Of a stretch of 41,528 bases of DNA, positions 32,763-39,872 are shown piece after piece; position 1 is the first letter of the stretch; each line of letters opens with the position of its first letter. A model generated the notes under the pieces. That model searched no databases, was not told the origin of the DNA, and worked only from the letters and a program-made list of their open reading frames with translations. Position numbers and translations under genes: made by a program. This DNA comes from CALHKP01 sp963558075 (GTDB taxonomy: Bacteria; Bacillota; Clostridia; Peptostreptococcales; Anaerovoracaceae): assembly GCA_963558075.1 (NCBI GenBank), contig CAUWFN010000016.1, positions 1-41,528 of the forward strand, given 5' to 3'.

Positions 32763-32786
32763 TTTATAAACCATTGGTACCACAGG
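32763..32786 (-). promoter_or_regulatory. Candidate regulated promoter of bceAB
   Basis: A TATAAA box (32763-32768, minus strand) lies next to an imperfect palindrome CC-N2-TGGTACCA-N2-GG (32771-32786). No good -35 box precedes it, as expected for a promoter that needs an activator such as the BceR-type protein. The placement is suggestive only. Confidence 0.4.
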
Positions 32787-32824
32787 TAATTTGTCCTTGC
32801 AATTTATTTTGTAACTAAAGTATA

Positions 32825-32859
32825 ACAAAAAAGGAAATGCCTTGCCTTAGCATTTCCTT
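32825..32859 (-). terminator. Terminator of bceRS
   Basis: On the minus strand AAGGAAATGC pairs perfectly with GCATTTCCTT around a nine-base loop, followed by a T-run. It comes about 146 bp after the bceS stop, beyond the tandem repeats. Confidence 0.87.
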
Positions 32860-32892
32860 ACAAATCAAGCTGTAACCTTACAAAACTGTAAC

Positions 32893-33004
32893 ACTGGGCC
32901 TAGTAACACTGCAGCCCTGTAACTCAGTGACCCTGCAACGGTGTAGCCCAGTGACCCTGCAGCTCTGTAACTCGGTGACCCTGCGACGGTGTAGCCCAGT
33001 TACA
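32893..33004. repeat. 24-bp tandem repeats after bceS
   Basis: Units starting at 32917, 32941, 32965 and 32989 share the pattern (C/G)TGTA(A/G)C(T/C)C(A/G)GTGACCCTGC, alternating between two forms, so the units at 32917-32964 and from 32965 form a 48-bp direct repeat. A weaker copy precedes at 32893. The tract is much richer in G+C than its surroundings. Its ends are inverted partners: GTAAC-AC-TGGGC near 32889-32900 faces GCCCAGTTAC near 32994-33003. It fills the space between the bceS stop and the terminator. Confidence 0.82.
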
Positions 33005-33005
33005 T

Positions 33006-33998
33006 TCACCTATAGCCCCTCTCCGGATTCTTAGCAAAAGAGATTCGCACCTTTGTTCCCTTACCTGGCTCTGACTCAATATCGATTTTGTGATTGAGCT
33101 TTGATATGATTTCCCTGCAAAGATAAAGCCCAATTCCCGTAGACTGTTTCTCGAGCCTTCCTGTATATCCCGTATAGCCCTTTTCCCAGACTCTTGGGAT
33201 ATCCTCGGCTTTGATTCCAATTCCCGTGTCCTCAATTACTAAGGTCTCAGGCTGCTGCATATAAATCGAAATTTTCCCTTTGCTTGTGTATTTCAGCGCA
33301 TTAGAAATTACCTGCTCTATAACAAAAGAAATCCACTTCTCATCTGTTACAACACAAAGATCAAAATCACGTATATCAAGGGACAGCTTCTTGTGTATAA
33401 ATGTGTACGAAAACTTCTTCACGCAGTCTCTAACAATCCGCAAAAGATCGCAGCTTTCAAACACATAATCCGTCTGCTCGCTGCCAAGCCTCAGGTACTG
33501 AAGCACCATCTCCACATACTGCTCCACCTTAAAAAGCTCCATCTTCAGTGCCGTCTTCGGTCCATCAAAATCCGTATCAAGAATTAGCTTGAGAGCCGCA
33601 ATTGGCGTTTTTATCTGATGAGCCCACATCGTATAATACTCAATCATTTCCCTGTAGCTATCGTCATGTTTTTGCTTCTCATCCTTTATCTCAAAAAACA
33701 GCCTGTCAATCAGTTCCACATATAAATCTTCCTTCGCATACTCTCCGCGCTCAAGAAAAGAATTATCAAAACAGATATTACCTACATTTTCCTTTAGGTT
33801 ATTCACGCTTTTGTTATATTTATAAAAATCAAAGATTCCCTCGATAATCCCGATGCACAAAACAACAAGGATGCTATAGGAAATCACAGAAAAGCTAACG
33901 CCGCTTACAGAGCACACAAGTGAATATGATGCTATAAGTATCAAAACCAAAAGAATTACCTTGCGTCTATCCTTCAGAAACATCGCGAAATTACTCAT
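33006..33998 (-). CDS. BceS-type intramembrane-sensing histidine kinase
   Basis: A 330-residue kinase. Two helices at about 13-31 and 34-55 with almost no extracellular loop, typical of kinases that sense through a partner ABC transporter. Phosphorylated His127 in MWAHQIKTPIAAL; N-box VISNALKYTSKG; G1 EDTGIGIKAEDIPRVWEKGYTG; G2 STGIGLYLCREI. It starts in an 8-bp overlap with the response-regulator gene. BceAB-type transporter genes lie downstream behind a terminator and their own promoter. Confidence 0.93.
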   Translation of the reverse strand: MSNFAMFLKDRRKVILLVLILIASYSLVCSVSGVSFSVISYSILVVLCIGIIEGIFDFYKYNKSVNNLKENVGNICFDNSFLERGEYAKEDLYVELIDRLFFEIKDEKQKHDDSYREMIEYYTMWAHQIKTPIAALKLILDTDFDGPKTALKMELFKVEQYVEMVLQYLRLGSEQTDYVFESCDLLRIVRDCVKKFSYTFIHKKLSLDIRDFDLCVVTDEKWISFVIEQVISNALKYTSKGKISIYMQQPETLVIEDTGIGIKAEDIPRVWEKGYTGYTGRLEKQSTGIGLYLCREIISKLNHKIDIESEPGKGTKVRISFAKNPERGYR

Positions 33999-34665
33999 CG
34001 ATCCAATATCCCTTTCCTTTTTTCGTAAGTATCATGTCCTTTACTCCTATTGCCTCAAGCCTCTTTCTGAGTCTTGCAACATTTACAGTAAGAGTATTTT
34101 CGTCAACAAAACTGTCCGTCTCCCAGAGAGCGTTCATAAGATAGTCTCTTTCAACAACCCTTCCTTTGTTCTCCAAGAGGACCTGAAGAATCCTCATCTC
34201 GTTTTTGCTCAGATCTGTTTTTTCCCCATCAAAGCTTATGATGCCGCTTCCAAGGTTAAGAATTGCACCTCTCCACTCAAGTAGATGTGTGTTTCTAGAA
34301 AAATCATATGTCCTTCTGAGAACAGCCTGAACCTTTGCAGTCAAAACCCCTATATCAAAAGGTTTCGTAACAAAATCATCCGCACCAAGATTCATCGCCA
34401 TGACTATGTTCATATTGTCTGATACCGATGAAATGAAAATAACGGGAACCTTAGAAACCTCTCTGATCTTCGTACACCAATGATACCCGTTATAATAAGG
34501 CAGCGAAATATCAAGAAGAACAAGTTCTGGGGAAAGGTCCGTAAAATCCTTCATGACATTATCAAAATTTTCGCAGACCATGCAGTTATATCCCCATTTA
34601 TTGAGATGGTCTTTTATACTTTCTGCTATTATCATATCATCTTCTACAATTAGAATTTTGTACAT
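33991..34665 (-). CDS. BceR-type response regulator (OmpR family)
   Basis: A 224-residue regulator. Receiver domain with acidic pair EDD (8-10), phospho-acceptor D52 in LVLLDISLP and K101 in VTKPFD. C-terminal winged helix of OmpR/PhoB type: LSKNEMRILQVLLENKGRVVERD and NTLTVNVARLRKRLEAIG. It likely activates the bceAB promoter. No clear promoter is visible in the 74 bp before it; read-through from carD or a weak promoter is possible. Confidence 0.94.
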   Translation of the reverse strand: MYKILIVEDDMIIAESIKDHLNKWGYNCMVCENFDNVMKDFTDLSPELVLLDISLPYYNGYHWCTKIREVSKVPVIFISSVSDNMNIVMAMNLGADDFVTKPFDIGVLTAKVQAVLRRTYDFSRNTHLLEWRGAILNLGSGIISFDGEKTDLSKNEMRILQVLLENKGRVVERDYLMNALWETDSFVDENTLTVNVARLRKRLEAIGVKDMILTKKGKGYWIDE

Positions 34666-34688
34666 CGCGCCTTACCTCTAACCTTTCG

Positions 34689-34727
34689 AAAAAAAAACAG
34701 GCTGCTTCATTATCCATGAGCAGTCTG
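34689..34727 (-). terminator. Terminator of carD
   Basis: On the minus strand CAGACTGCTCAT pairs, with one or two mismatches, with ATGAAGCAGCCTG, followed by nine T. It ends just before bceR. Confidence 0.8.
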
Positions 34728-34739
34728 AAATCTTCTAAT

Positions 34740-35240
34740 CTATATCTCATCTAACTTTGTATGAACATATTCCTCTACGTCTGATTTGTCTACATGAAGT
34801 GCTGTTGCAACCTCTCCATACAAGAGATCTTCGGCTTTCTTCATGAATCGTTTGTCTATCTGTCCAAGTTTCTTGTTATTCTTTAGAGCTTCTATTCTCT
34901 TTGCATAAATTGACTTGGTAAGCGACAGAAGATCCTCGCAGCGATATGTATCAATAATCTTCTGATAGTGAGCTGACAGCTGCTGCATGCTGTTTGTCTT
35001 ATATATTTCTGTGTGTATCTCATCTATGCTGTCCAAAAGATGTTTGGCCTCTTCGCTTGAGATAAGAGGTCTCATAACAACCCTTTCACTATCAACAGGT
35101 GCATATATCATTCCTGATTGATATACCGGCTCAAGAAAATAATAAAGCCTGTCATCATCAGAGAAATCAGGTCTGCCAATTTCAATAACCTTGCACACTC
35201 CCGTTCCGCCATACATTACAAGTTCATCTACCTTAAACAT
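34740..35240 (-). CDS. CarD/CdnL-family transcription regulator
   Basis: A 166-residue protein. The N-terminal RNA-polymerase-binding domain (MFKVDELVMYGGTGVCKVIEI; LYYFLEPVYQSGMIYAPVD) matches the CarD/TRCF Tudor-like fold, followed by a helical DNA-binding part (SAHYQKIIDTYRCEDLLSLTKSIYAKR; RFMKKAEDLLYGEVA). Proteins of this family bind RNA polymerase beta subunit and alter open-complex stability, often at rRNA or stress promoters. It is a single gene with its own promoter and terminator. Confidence 0.92.
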   Translation of the reverse strand: MFKVDELVMYGGTGVCKVIEIGRPDFSDDDRLYYFLEPVYQSGMIYAPVDSERVVMRPLISSEEAKHLLDSIDEIHTEIYKTNSMQQLSAHYQKIIDTYRCEDLLSLTKSIYAKRIEALKNNKKLGQIDKRFMKKAEDLLYGEVATALHVDKSDVEEYVHTKLDEI

Positions 35241-35288
35241 AAGTCACCCGCTTTCATAATCCTGAAAATAGTTTGTCCGCATATATCT

Positions 35289-35317
35289 ATTATACTCTTT
35301 ATTACCTTTTTATGTAA
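35289..35317 (-). promoter_or_regulatory. Promoter of carD
   Basis: On the minus strand, TTACAT (35312-35317), 17-bp spacer, TATAAT (35289-35294). Confidence 0.75.
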
Positions 35318-35416
35318 GGGCTTTTTAGCAAAATCATTAAAATTCCAAAGGTTTTTGGTAGGAAATTTCTAGAAACAGCTATCTTTGTAAGTATTCTCTA
35401 ATTTTTCCATAAAATT

Positions 35417-35445
35417 AGAGGGTGCCATATAAAATGACACCCTCT
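35417..35445 (-). terminator. Terminator of the NhaC-type gene
   Basis: On the minus strand AGAGGGTG pairs with CACCCTCT, with CAT/ATG as inner pair, then TAATTTTATGG. It lies 60 bp after the stop. Confidence 0.75.
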
Positions 35446-35505
35446 GACGTTCGGATTATTCTCAAAATCTAATAATACATTTTCAAATCACATTAATTGT
35501 TGTGC

Positions 35506-37128
35506 TTATACACCTTTTGCTTCAGTTCCAAATTTCTTTCTGATTATGAATAGAACAACTACCATTAGAGCAATTGCGATTGGAAGAGCAATGAATGCGC
35601 TTCTTACGAATCCAGCGATGATGTATGATACGAATGAAACAGCAGCAACTGTTACAGCGTATGGAAGCTGAGTGTTAACATGGTTGATGTGGTAGCACTG
35701 TGCACCTGCAGATGCCATGATTGTAGTATCTGAGATTGGTGAGCAGTGGTCTCCGCATACAGCACCAGCCATACAAGCTGAGATTGACATTGTCATCATC
35801 TGTGGGTCGTCGCCGAATGCAGCGATTACGATAGGGATAAGTACTCCGAAAGTACCCCATGATGTACCTGTTGCGAATCCTAGGAAGCATCCTACTAGGA
35901 ATACGATAGCTGGTAGGAAGTTGATGAATGATTCAGCACCAGCAGCTACAAGACCTGCAACGTATGGAGCAGCACCAAGGCTGTCTGTCATAGTCTTTAG
36001 AGTCCAAGCGAATGTTAGGATTAGGATAGCAGGAACCATTGCCTTGAATCCTTCTGGGATACATTCCATAGCATCTCTGAATGAGATAACTCTTCTGATC
36101 ATGTAGTAAGCGATGATGATAATCAGAGCGATTAAGCTTCCGAATGATAGACCAACTGATGCATCTGAGTTAGCAAATGAATCGATGAAGCTTGTTCCTT
36201 CGAAGATTCCACCTGAGTAAGTGATACCAACGATACAGCAGATAATGATAACTACTACAGGGAATACAAGGTCGATAACCTTTCCTTTTGAGTTAGCAAC
36301 GTCAGCTTCTTTTTCAGCTTCTGCATAAGGTCTTTCTGGAGTTGTGTAAATGTCTCCGTTGATAGCGTTTTCTTCGTGAAGTTTCATTGGGCCGTAGTCA
36401 ATTCTCATAACAGTGATTGAGATCATGAATACGATAGTTAGTAGTGCATAGAAGTTATAAGGGATAGCACTTAGGAATACCTGGAAACCATCCTGTCCTT
36501 CTACGAATCCACTTACTGCAGCAGCCCATGATGATACTGGAGCGATGATACATACTGGAGCAGCTGTTGAGTCGATCAGGTAAGCCAGTTTAGCTTTTGA
36601 TACTTTGTGGCTTTCTGTGATAGGTCTCATAACTGAACCAACTGTTAAGCAGTTGAAGTAGTCGTCTACGAAGATTAAGCATCCAAGAGCTACTGTGCAA
36701 AGCTGAGCACCAACTCTTGTCTTAATTCTCTGCTGAGCCCATCTACCGAATGCTGCTGAACCGCCAGTAGCGTTCATCAGGCAAACGATTGAACCTAAAA
36801 CAACTAAGAATACAAGGATACCTACGTTGTATGAGTCAGATAAATTTCCAATAATACCGTCTGTTAGTAAGTGCTGTAGTGTACCCTCAAAGTTTCCACC
36901 TGCATAAAGAACAGCACCAACAGCAATACCGATGAACAGTGAGCTGTAAACTTCTTTTGTAATAAGTGCAAGTCCGATAGCGATTACCGGTGGAAGTAGT
37001 GACATCCAAGTAGCGTACACTGAAGGTACGTACTCTTCGTCAGCAGCAAATGCCATTAATGGGCAGCAAATGATGAACATTACTGCAGCCATCATGATAA
37101 GAGCTGATCTTTTTTTAAGATTCTTCAT
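35506..37128 (-). CDS. NhaC-family Na+/H+ antiporter
   Basis: A 540-residue membrane protein with about 12 helices. The first hydrophobic stretch ends in CPLMAFAADEEYV and may be a cleaved signal or signal anchor. NhaC-superfamily marks: FVDDYFNCLTVGSVMRPITESHKVSKAKLAYLIDSTAAPVCIIAPVSSW, FATGTSWGTFGVLIPI and AVCGDHCSPISDTTIMASAGAQCYHINHV, the last a repeat-type motif. Proteins of this kind exchange Na+ for H+ or for organic anions; malate/lactate or amino-acid exchange cannot be ruled out. The start has a GGGAGGA site. It has its own promoter and terminator. Confidence 0.88.
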   Translation of the reverse strand: MKNLKKRSALIMMAAVMFIICCPLMAFAADEEYVPSVYATWMSLLPPVIAIGLALITKEVYSSLFIGIAVGAVLYAGGNFEGTLQHLLTDGIIGNLSDSYNVGILVFLVVLGSIVCLMNATGGSAAFGRWAQQRIKTRVGAQLCTVALGCLIFVDDYFNCLTVGSVMRPITESHKVSKAKLAYLIDSTAAPVCIIAPVSSWAAAVSGFVEGQDGFQVFLSAIPYNFYALLTIVFMISITVMRIDYGPMKLHEENAINGDIYTTPERPYAEAEKEADVANSKGKVIDLVFPVVVIIICCIVGITYSGGIFEGTSFIDSFANSDASVGLSFGSLIALIIIIAYYMIRRVISFRDAMECIPEGFKAMVPAILILTFAWTLKTMTDSLGAAPYVAGLVAAGAESFINFLPAIVFLVGCFLGFATGTSWGTFGVLIPIVIAAFGDDPQMMTMSISACMAGAVCGDHCSPISDTTIMASAGAQCYHINHVNTQLPYAVTVAAVSFVSYIIAGFVRSAFIALPIAIALMVVVLFIIRKKFGTEAKGV

Positions 37129-37174
37129 AATAAAAATCCTCCCTCACATATTGAGTAATTAATCCAACATATTC

Positions 37175-37203
37175 GTTTTAACACGTTTACGTCACATTGT
37201 CAA
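37175..37203 (-). promoter_or_regulatory. Promoter of the NhaC-type gene
   Basis: On the minus strand, TTGACA (37198-37203), 17-bp spacer, TAAAAC (37175-37180). The spacer holds ACGT twice (GACGT, AACGT). Confidence 0.78.
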
Positions 37204-37263
37204 CACCGTTACAGAAAATTTGTTAATTTTATGACTATCTCTTAGTAACTATTTCAAAATACA

Positions 37264-37302
37264 GCAAAATCAAGCATATCATGAATTTCTATGCTTGATT
37301 TT
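37264..37302. repeat. Perfect 14-bp inverted repeat
   Basis: CAAAATCAAGCATA (37264-37277) and its exact complement (37289-37302) with an 11-base loop. It lies between the terminator of the 149-residue gene and the NhaC-type promoter, so it may be a second terminator or a protein-binding site. Confidence 0.7.
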
Positions 37303-37328
37303 GACTTTAAATATGAGCATTTTGTGAA

Positions 37329-37363
37329 TGTAAGAAAAGGCGCATAAGGCGCCTTTTCTTACA
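37329..37363 (-). terminator. Terminator of the 149-residue gene
   Basis: A perfect 15-bp stem, TGTAAGAAAAGGCGC and complement, with loop of five; the A/T ends give a T-rich 3' arm in both directions. Confidence 0.8.
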
Positions 37364-37381
37364 TTTAAAGGTAAACCGAAA

Positions 37382-37831
37382 TTATAGGTTAGGCGAACTA
37401 TTTTCGATATCATCTAGGATTTCGTTAAGCTTTTCTAGTTCGCTATCTAGTCTATCCAGGCCTTCGCCAGGCACGTTTTTCGTCATAAACAATGTCTCCA
37501 CCTTGCGGTTAAAGCTGGAAAATCTGTTTGTTAGAGCAATAAACTTAGGGAAGTTACTGCTGTTATATGCAGACAGGAACTTCTTGTAATCGCGCTCTAT
37601 ATACGCAACTATGTCAAGTTCGTTGTAAAGCTTTCCAATCATCATAGGATAAGGTTCAATTCTCTGAAGATAAATCCCCTCGTTCTCCTTTGACTCATAG
37701 ATATATGTAAGCTTAAAATCCGGACCTATCTCAAATTTGATTTTGTTGATGTGCCCTGGAGAGCTTTTGACCGATACTGCACCCATCTGTTTGAGCGTCA
37801 TGTTAACCATATCGTCTGATACATTATACAT
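37382..37831 (-). CDS. Unknown soluble protein (149 residues)
   Basis: Not recognised. A soluble, mixed alpha/beta N-terminal half (KIKFEIGPDFKLTYIYESKENEGIYLQRIEPYPM) is followed by a mainly helical half, ending in an acidic helix with a coiled-coil look (LDRLDSELEKLNEILDDIEN). No signal peptide or membrane segment. AGGAGA ribosome site eight bases before the ATG. It begins 34 bp after the ArsB/NhaD-type gene on the same strand and ends at a strong terminator, so the two are probably one transcript; a regulatory or accessory role for the permease is possible but unproven. Confidence 0.8.
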   Translation of the reverse strand: MYNVSDDMVNMTLKQMGAVSVKSSPGHINKIKFEIGPDFKLTYIYESKENEGIYLQRIEPYPMMIGKLYNELDIVAYIERDYKKFLSAYNSSNFPKFIALTNRFSSFNRKVETLFMTKNVPGEGLDRLDSELEKLNEILDDIENSSPNL

Positions 37832-37865
37832 AAATAATCATCTCCTGTTTCTTATATGAACAAAA

Positions 37866-39134
37866 CTACAGCCATGCGTATCTTACTAAAAGATATATCA
37901 TGGAAATTACAACAGAAATAATCATGAACGGGAACCCTACCTTCAGGTAGCTTTTGAATGTAATTGGATAGCCGTGTCTGTTACTTATTCCTGACAGTAC
38001 AACGTTAGCTGATGCACCTATCAAAGTTCCGTTTCCGCCAAGACATGCGCCAAGAGAAATTGCCCACCAAAGCGGAGTTACATCAATTCCATCATTACCC
38101 ATTGCAATTACAAGCGGAATTAATGTTGCAACAAACGGAATATTATCAAGAATTGCAGATAAAAGAGCTGATGCCCACAGAAGAACAAGCATTGTCATGA
38201 TTTCGTGGCCTGCTGTAAACTCGATAAGAATCTTTGCTAGCTTATCAATTACACCTGCTTCTACCATACCGCCTACAACAATGAACAGGGAAATGAAGAA
38301 CACGAGCGTAGACCACTCAACCTCACTTATTATGTCATCTATATTCTGTCTTCCGATTATCATCATAATTGCAGCTGCTGCAAGCGCAATTGCAGATGAT
38401 TCAAGGCCAAGCTGGCTGTGGAATATGAAACCGATTATTACTACTACCATCATTATAACAGATTTTTTTAGAAGAACCGGATCATTAATAGCTTTTTTCT
38501 CGTCAAGCTCCATTACCCTCATGACAGCTTCCTGGCTGTTTGTAAAACTCTTCTTATATAAAAGTCTCATAAATATAATCAGTGCAACCATGATGAATAT
38601 TACAGCTAAACCTGTATTTGTAATAAAGTCCATGAATGTAAGACCTGCAGCACTTCCAATCATAATGTTTGGAGGGTCACCGATAAGAGTAGCTGTACCA
38701 CCTACGTTAGATGCTATAATCTGAGTAAGTAGGAAAGGTACAGGATTAAGGTCTAGCATTCTTGCAATGGTAATTGTCATAGGACCTACAAGAAGTACAG
38801 TTGTAACGTTATCAAGGAACGATGATAATACTGCCGTAATAACAACAAAATAGATCATCACCTTCCAAGGATCTCCACCTGCGATTTTCGCAGATTTAAT
38901 CGCAACATATTCGAAAACTCCTGAGTTTTTTACTATAGCTACGAAAATCATCATACCTATTAGAACACCTATTGTGTTCGCATCAATATACTCTACTGCC
39001 TTCTCAACAGTAAGAACTCGTAAAAGTACAAGCACAACAGCACCGGCCATAGCAGCAGCTGCTCTGTGTACCTTTTCTGTAACGATGGCAATAATTACAA
39101 TAGCAAAAACTGCCACAGAAATAAATTGTTGCAT
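37866..39134 (-). CDS. ArsB/NhaD-type ion permease
   Basis: A 422-residue membrane protein with about 11-12 helices of the ion-transporter superfamily that includes ArsB, NhaD and the mammalian P protein. Twin motifs mark the two inverted halves: SNVGGTATLIGDPPNIMIG and ACLGGNGTLIGASANVVLSG; both DN helices are present too (SSFLDNVTTVLLVGP; SAILDNIPFVATLIPLV). Members exchange Na+/H+, export arsenite or move organic anions; with no ars genes nearby, Na+/H+ or anion transport is more likely. The ATG at 39134 has an AAAGGGTG site; an ATG eight codons upstream lacks one. Confidence 0.88.
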   Translation of the reverse strand: MQQFISVAVFAIVIIAIVTEKVHRAAAAMAGAVVLVLLRVLTVEKAVEYIDANTIGVLIGMMIFVAIVKNSGVFEYVAIKSAKIAGGDPWKVMIYFVVITAVLSSFLDNVTTVLLVGPMTITIARMLDLNPVPFLLTQIIASNVGGTATLIGDPPNIMIGSAAGLTFMDFITNTGLAVIFIMVALIIFMRLLYKKSFTNSQEAVMRVMELDEKKAINDPVLLKKSVIMMVVVIIGFIFHSQLGLESSAIALAAAAIMMIIGRQNIDDIISEVEWSTLVFFISLFIVVGGMVEAGVIDKLAKILIEFTAGHEIMTMLVLLWASALLSAILDNIPFVATLIPLVIAMGNDGIDVTPLWWAISLGACLGGNGTLIGASANVVLSGISNRHGYPITFKSYLKVGFPFMIISVVISMIYLLVRYAWL

Positions 39135-39165
39135 TTTAACACCCTTTCTAAAAATCACGGCATTC

Positions 39166-39194
39166 AGTCTAACACTCTAAAAGACCGCTTACAA
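39166..39194 (-). promoter_or_regulatory. Promoter of the ArsB/NhaD-type gene
   Basis: On the minus strand, TTGTAA (39189-39194), 17-bp spacer, TAGACT (39166-39171). Confidence 0.6.
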
Positions 39195-39217
39195 TAGACA
39201 AGTTAGCTAAAATGTGT

Positions 39218-39257
39218 AAAAAAAAGAGAATGGAACTTTAGTATTAGTTCCATTCTC
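39218..39257 (-). terminator. Terminator of ferritin gene
   Basis: On the minus strand GAGAATGGAAC pairs perfectly with GTTCCATTCTC, followed by eight T. Confidence 0.92.
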
Positions 39258-39314
39258 CTTGTAAATTCAACGCTTACACTTTCTGTGAAAATATTTAGAC
39301 AAAATAATTCCAAA

Positions 39315-39827
39315 CTAAAGTGTTAGAGAAGGAGCTGAGTAAACTCTTGCTCCAAGTTCCTGATCAAGTAGATAAAGTCCTTTTGGATCTGTTCCAAACA
39401 GCTCCATTTTCTTAATCAGGTCAGATGCATTAGCCTCTTCCTCGCCCTGCTCTTTGATGAACCAGTCGAGAAACTGCATAGTTCTAAAATCTTTTGCAGT
39501 ATAAGCAGCATCGTAAATATCATTGATAAGTGAAGTCACATACTGCTCATGTTCATAACCTGCCTTCAGAACAGATAGACCATCTGTAAGTTCCACATCA
39601 GGCTTTTCGATTGCCTCAAGAGTAACCTTTAAATCATTATTCTGCATGTACTGCATCATAAGAACTGCATGGTCTCTCTCCTCCTGCGCCTGGACATTGT
39701 ACCAGTTTGCAAATCCTGCAAGACCGTTTTCTGTGTAGAAATTAGCAAAGTTCAGATACAGGTATGCCGAATAAAATTCTTTGTTCACCTGATTGTTAAG
39801 TAAGCTTGCAACTTTTTCGTTAATCAT
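39315..39827 (-). CDS. ftnA: Bacterial non-heme ferritin
   Basis: A 170-residue iron-storage protein. With the start at 39827 the ferroxidase residues fall at the same numbers as in E. coli FtnA: E17, E50 and H53 in QAQEERDHA, E94, Q127 and E130. Y24 is present too. So it should oxidise Fe(II) and store it as mineral; no haem-binding bacterioferritin features are seen. The ATG is chosen since AAGGTG lies just upstream; a GTG three codons before overlaps that site. A TATAAT box (39872-39877) overlaps the stop of the MATE gene and may serve it, but its -35 is weak. Confidence 0.95.
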   Translation of the reverse strand: MINEKVASLLNNQVNKEFYSAYLYLNFANFYTENGLAGFANWYNVQAQEERDHAVLMMQYMQNNDLKVTLEAIEKPDVELTDGLSVLKAGYEHEQYVTSLINDIYDAAYTAKDFRTMQFLDWFIKEQGEEEANASDLIKKMELFGTDPKGLYLLDQELGARVYSAPSLTL

Positions 39828-39872
39828 AGAAAACACCTTCCTCGTTATATCATCAATATCTTCTTACGCATA

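Noticed and set aside
32737..32768. Plus-strand terminator-like repeat (CCGCC...GGACGG then TTTTT)
   Set aside because: The stem is short with a mismatch, and no plus-strand gene ends there.
32924..33235. Open frame of 103 codons on the minus strand over the repeats
   Set aside because: It runs in another frame of the bceS 3' end and the repeat tract, has no ribosome site and repeats itself only because the DNA does.
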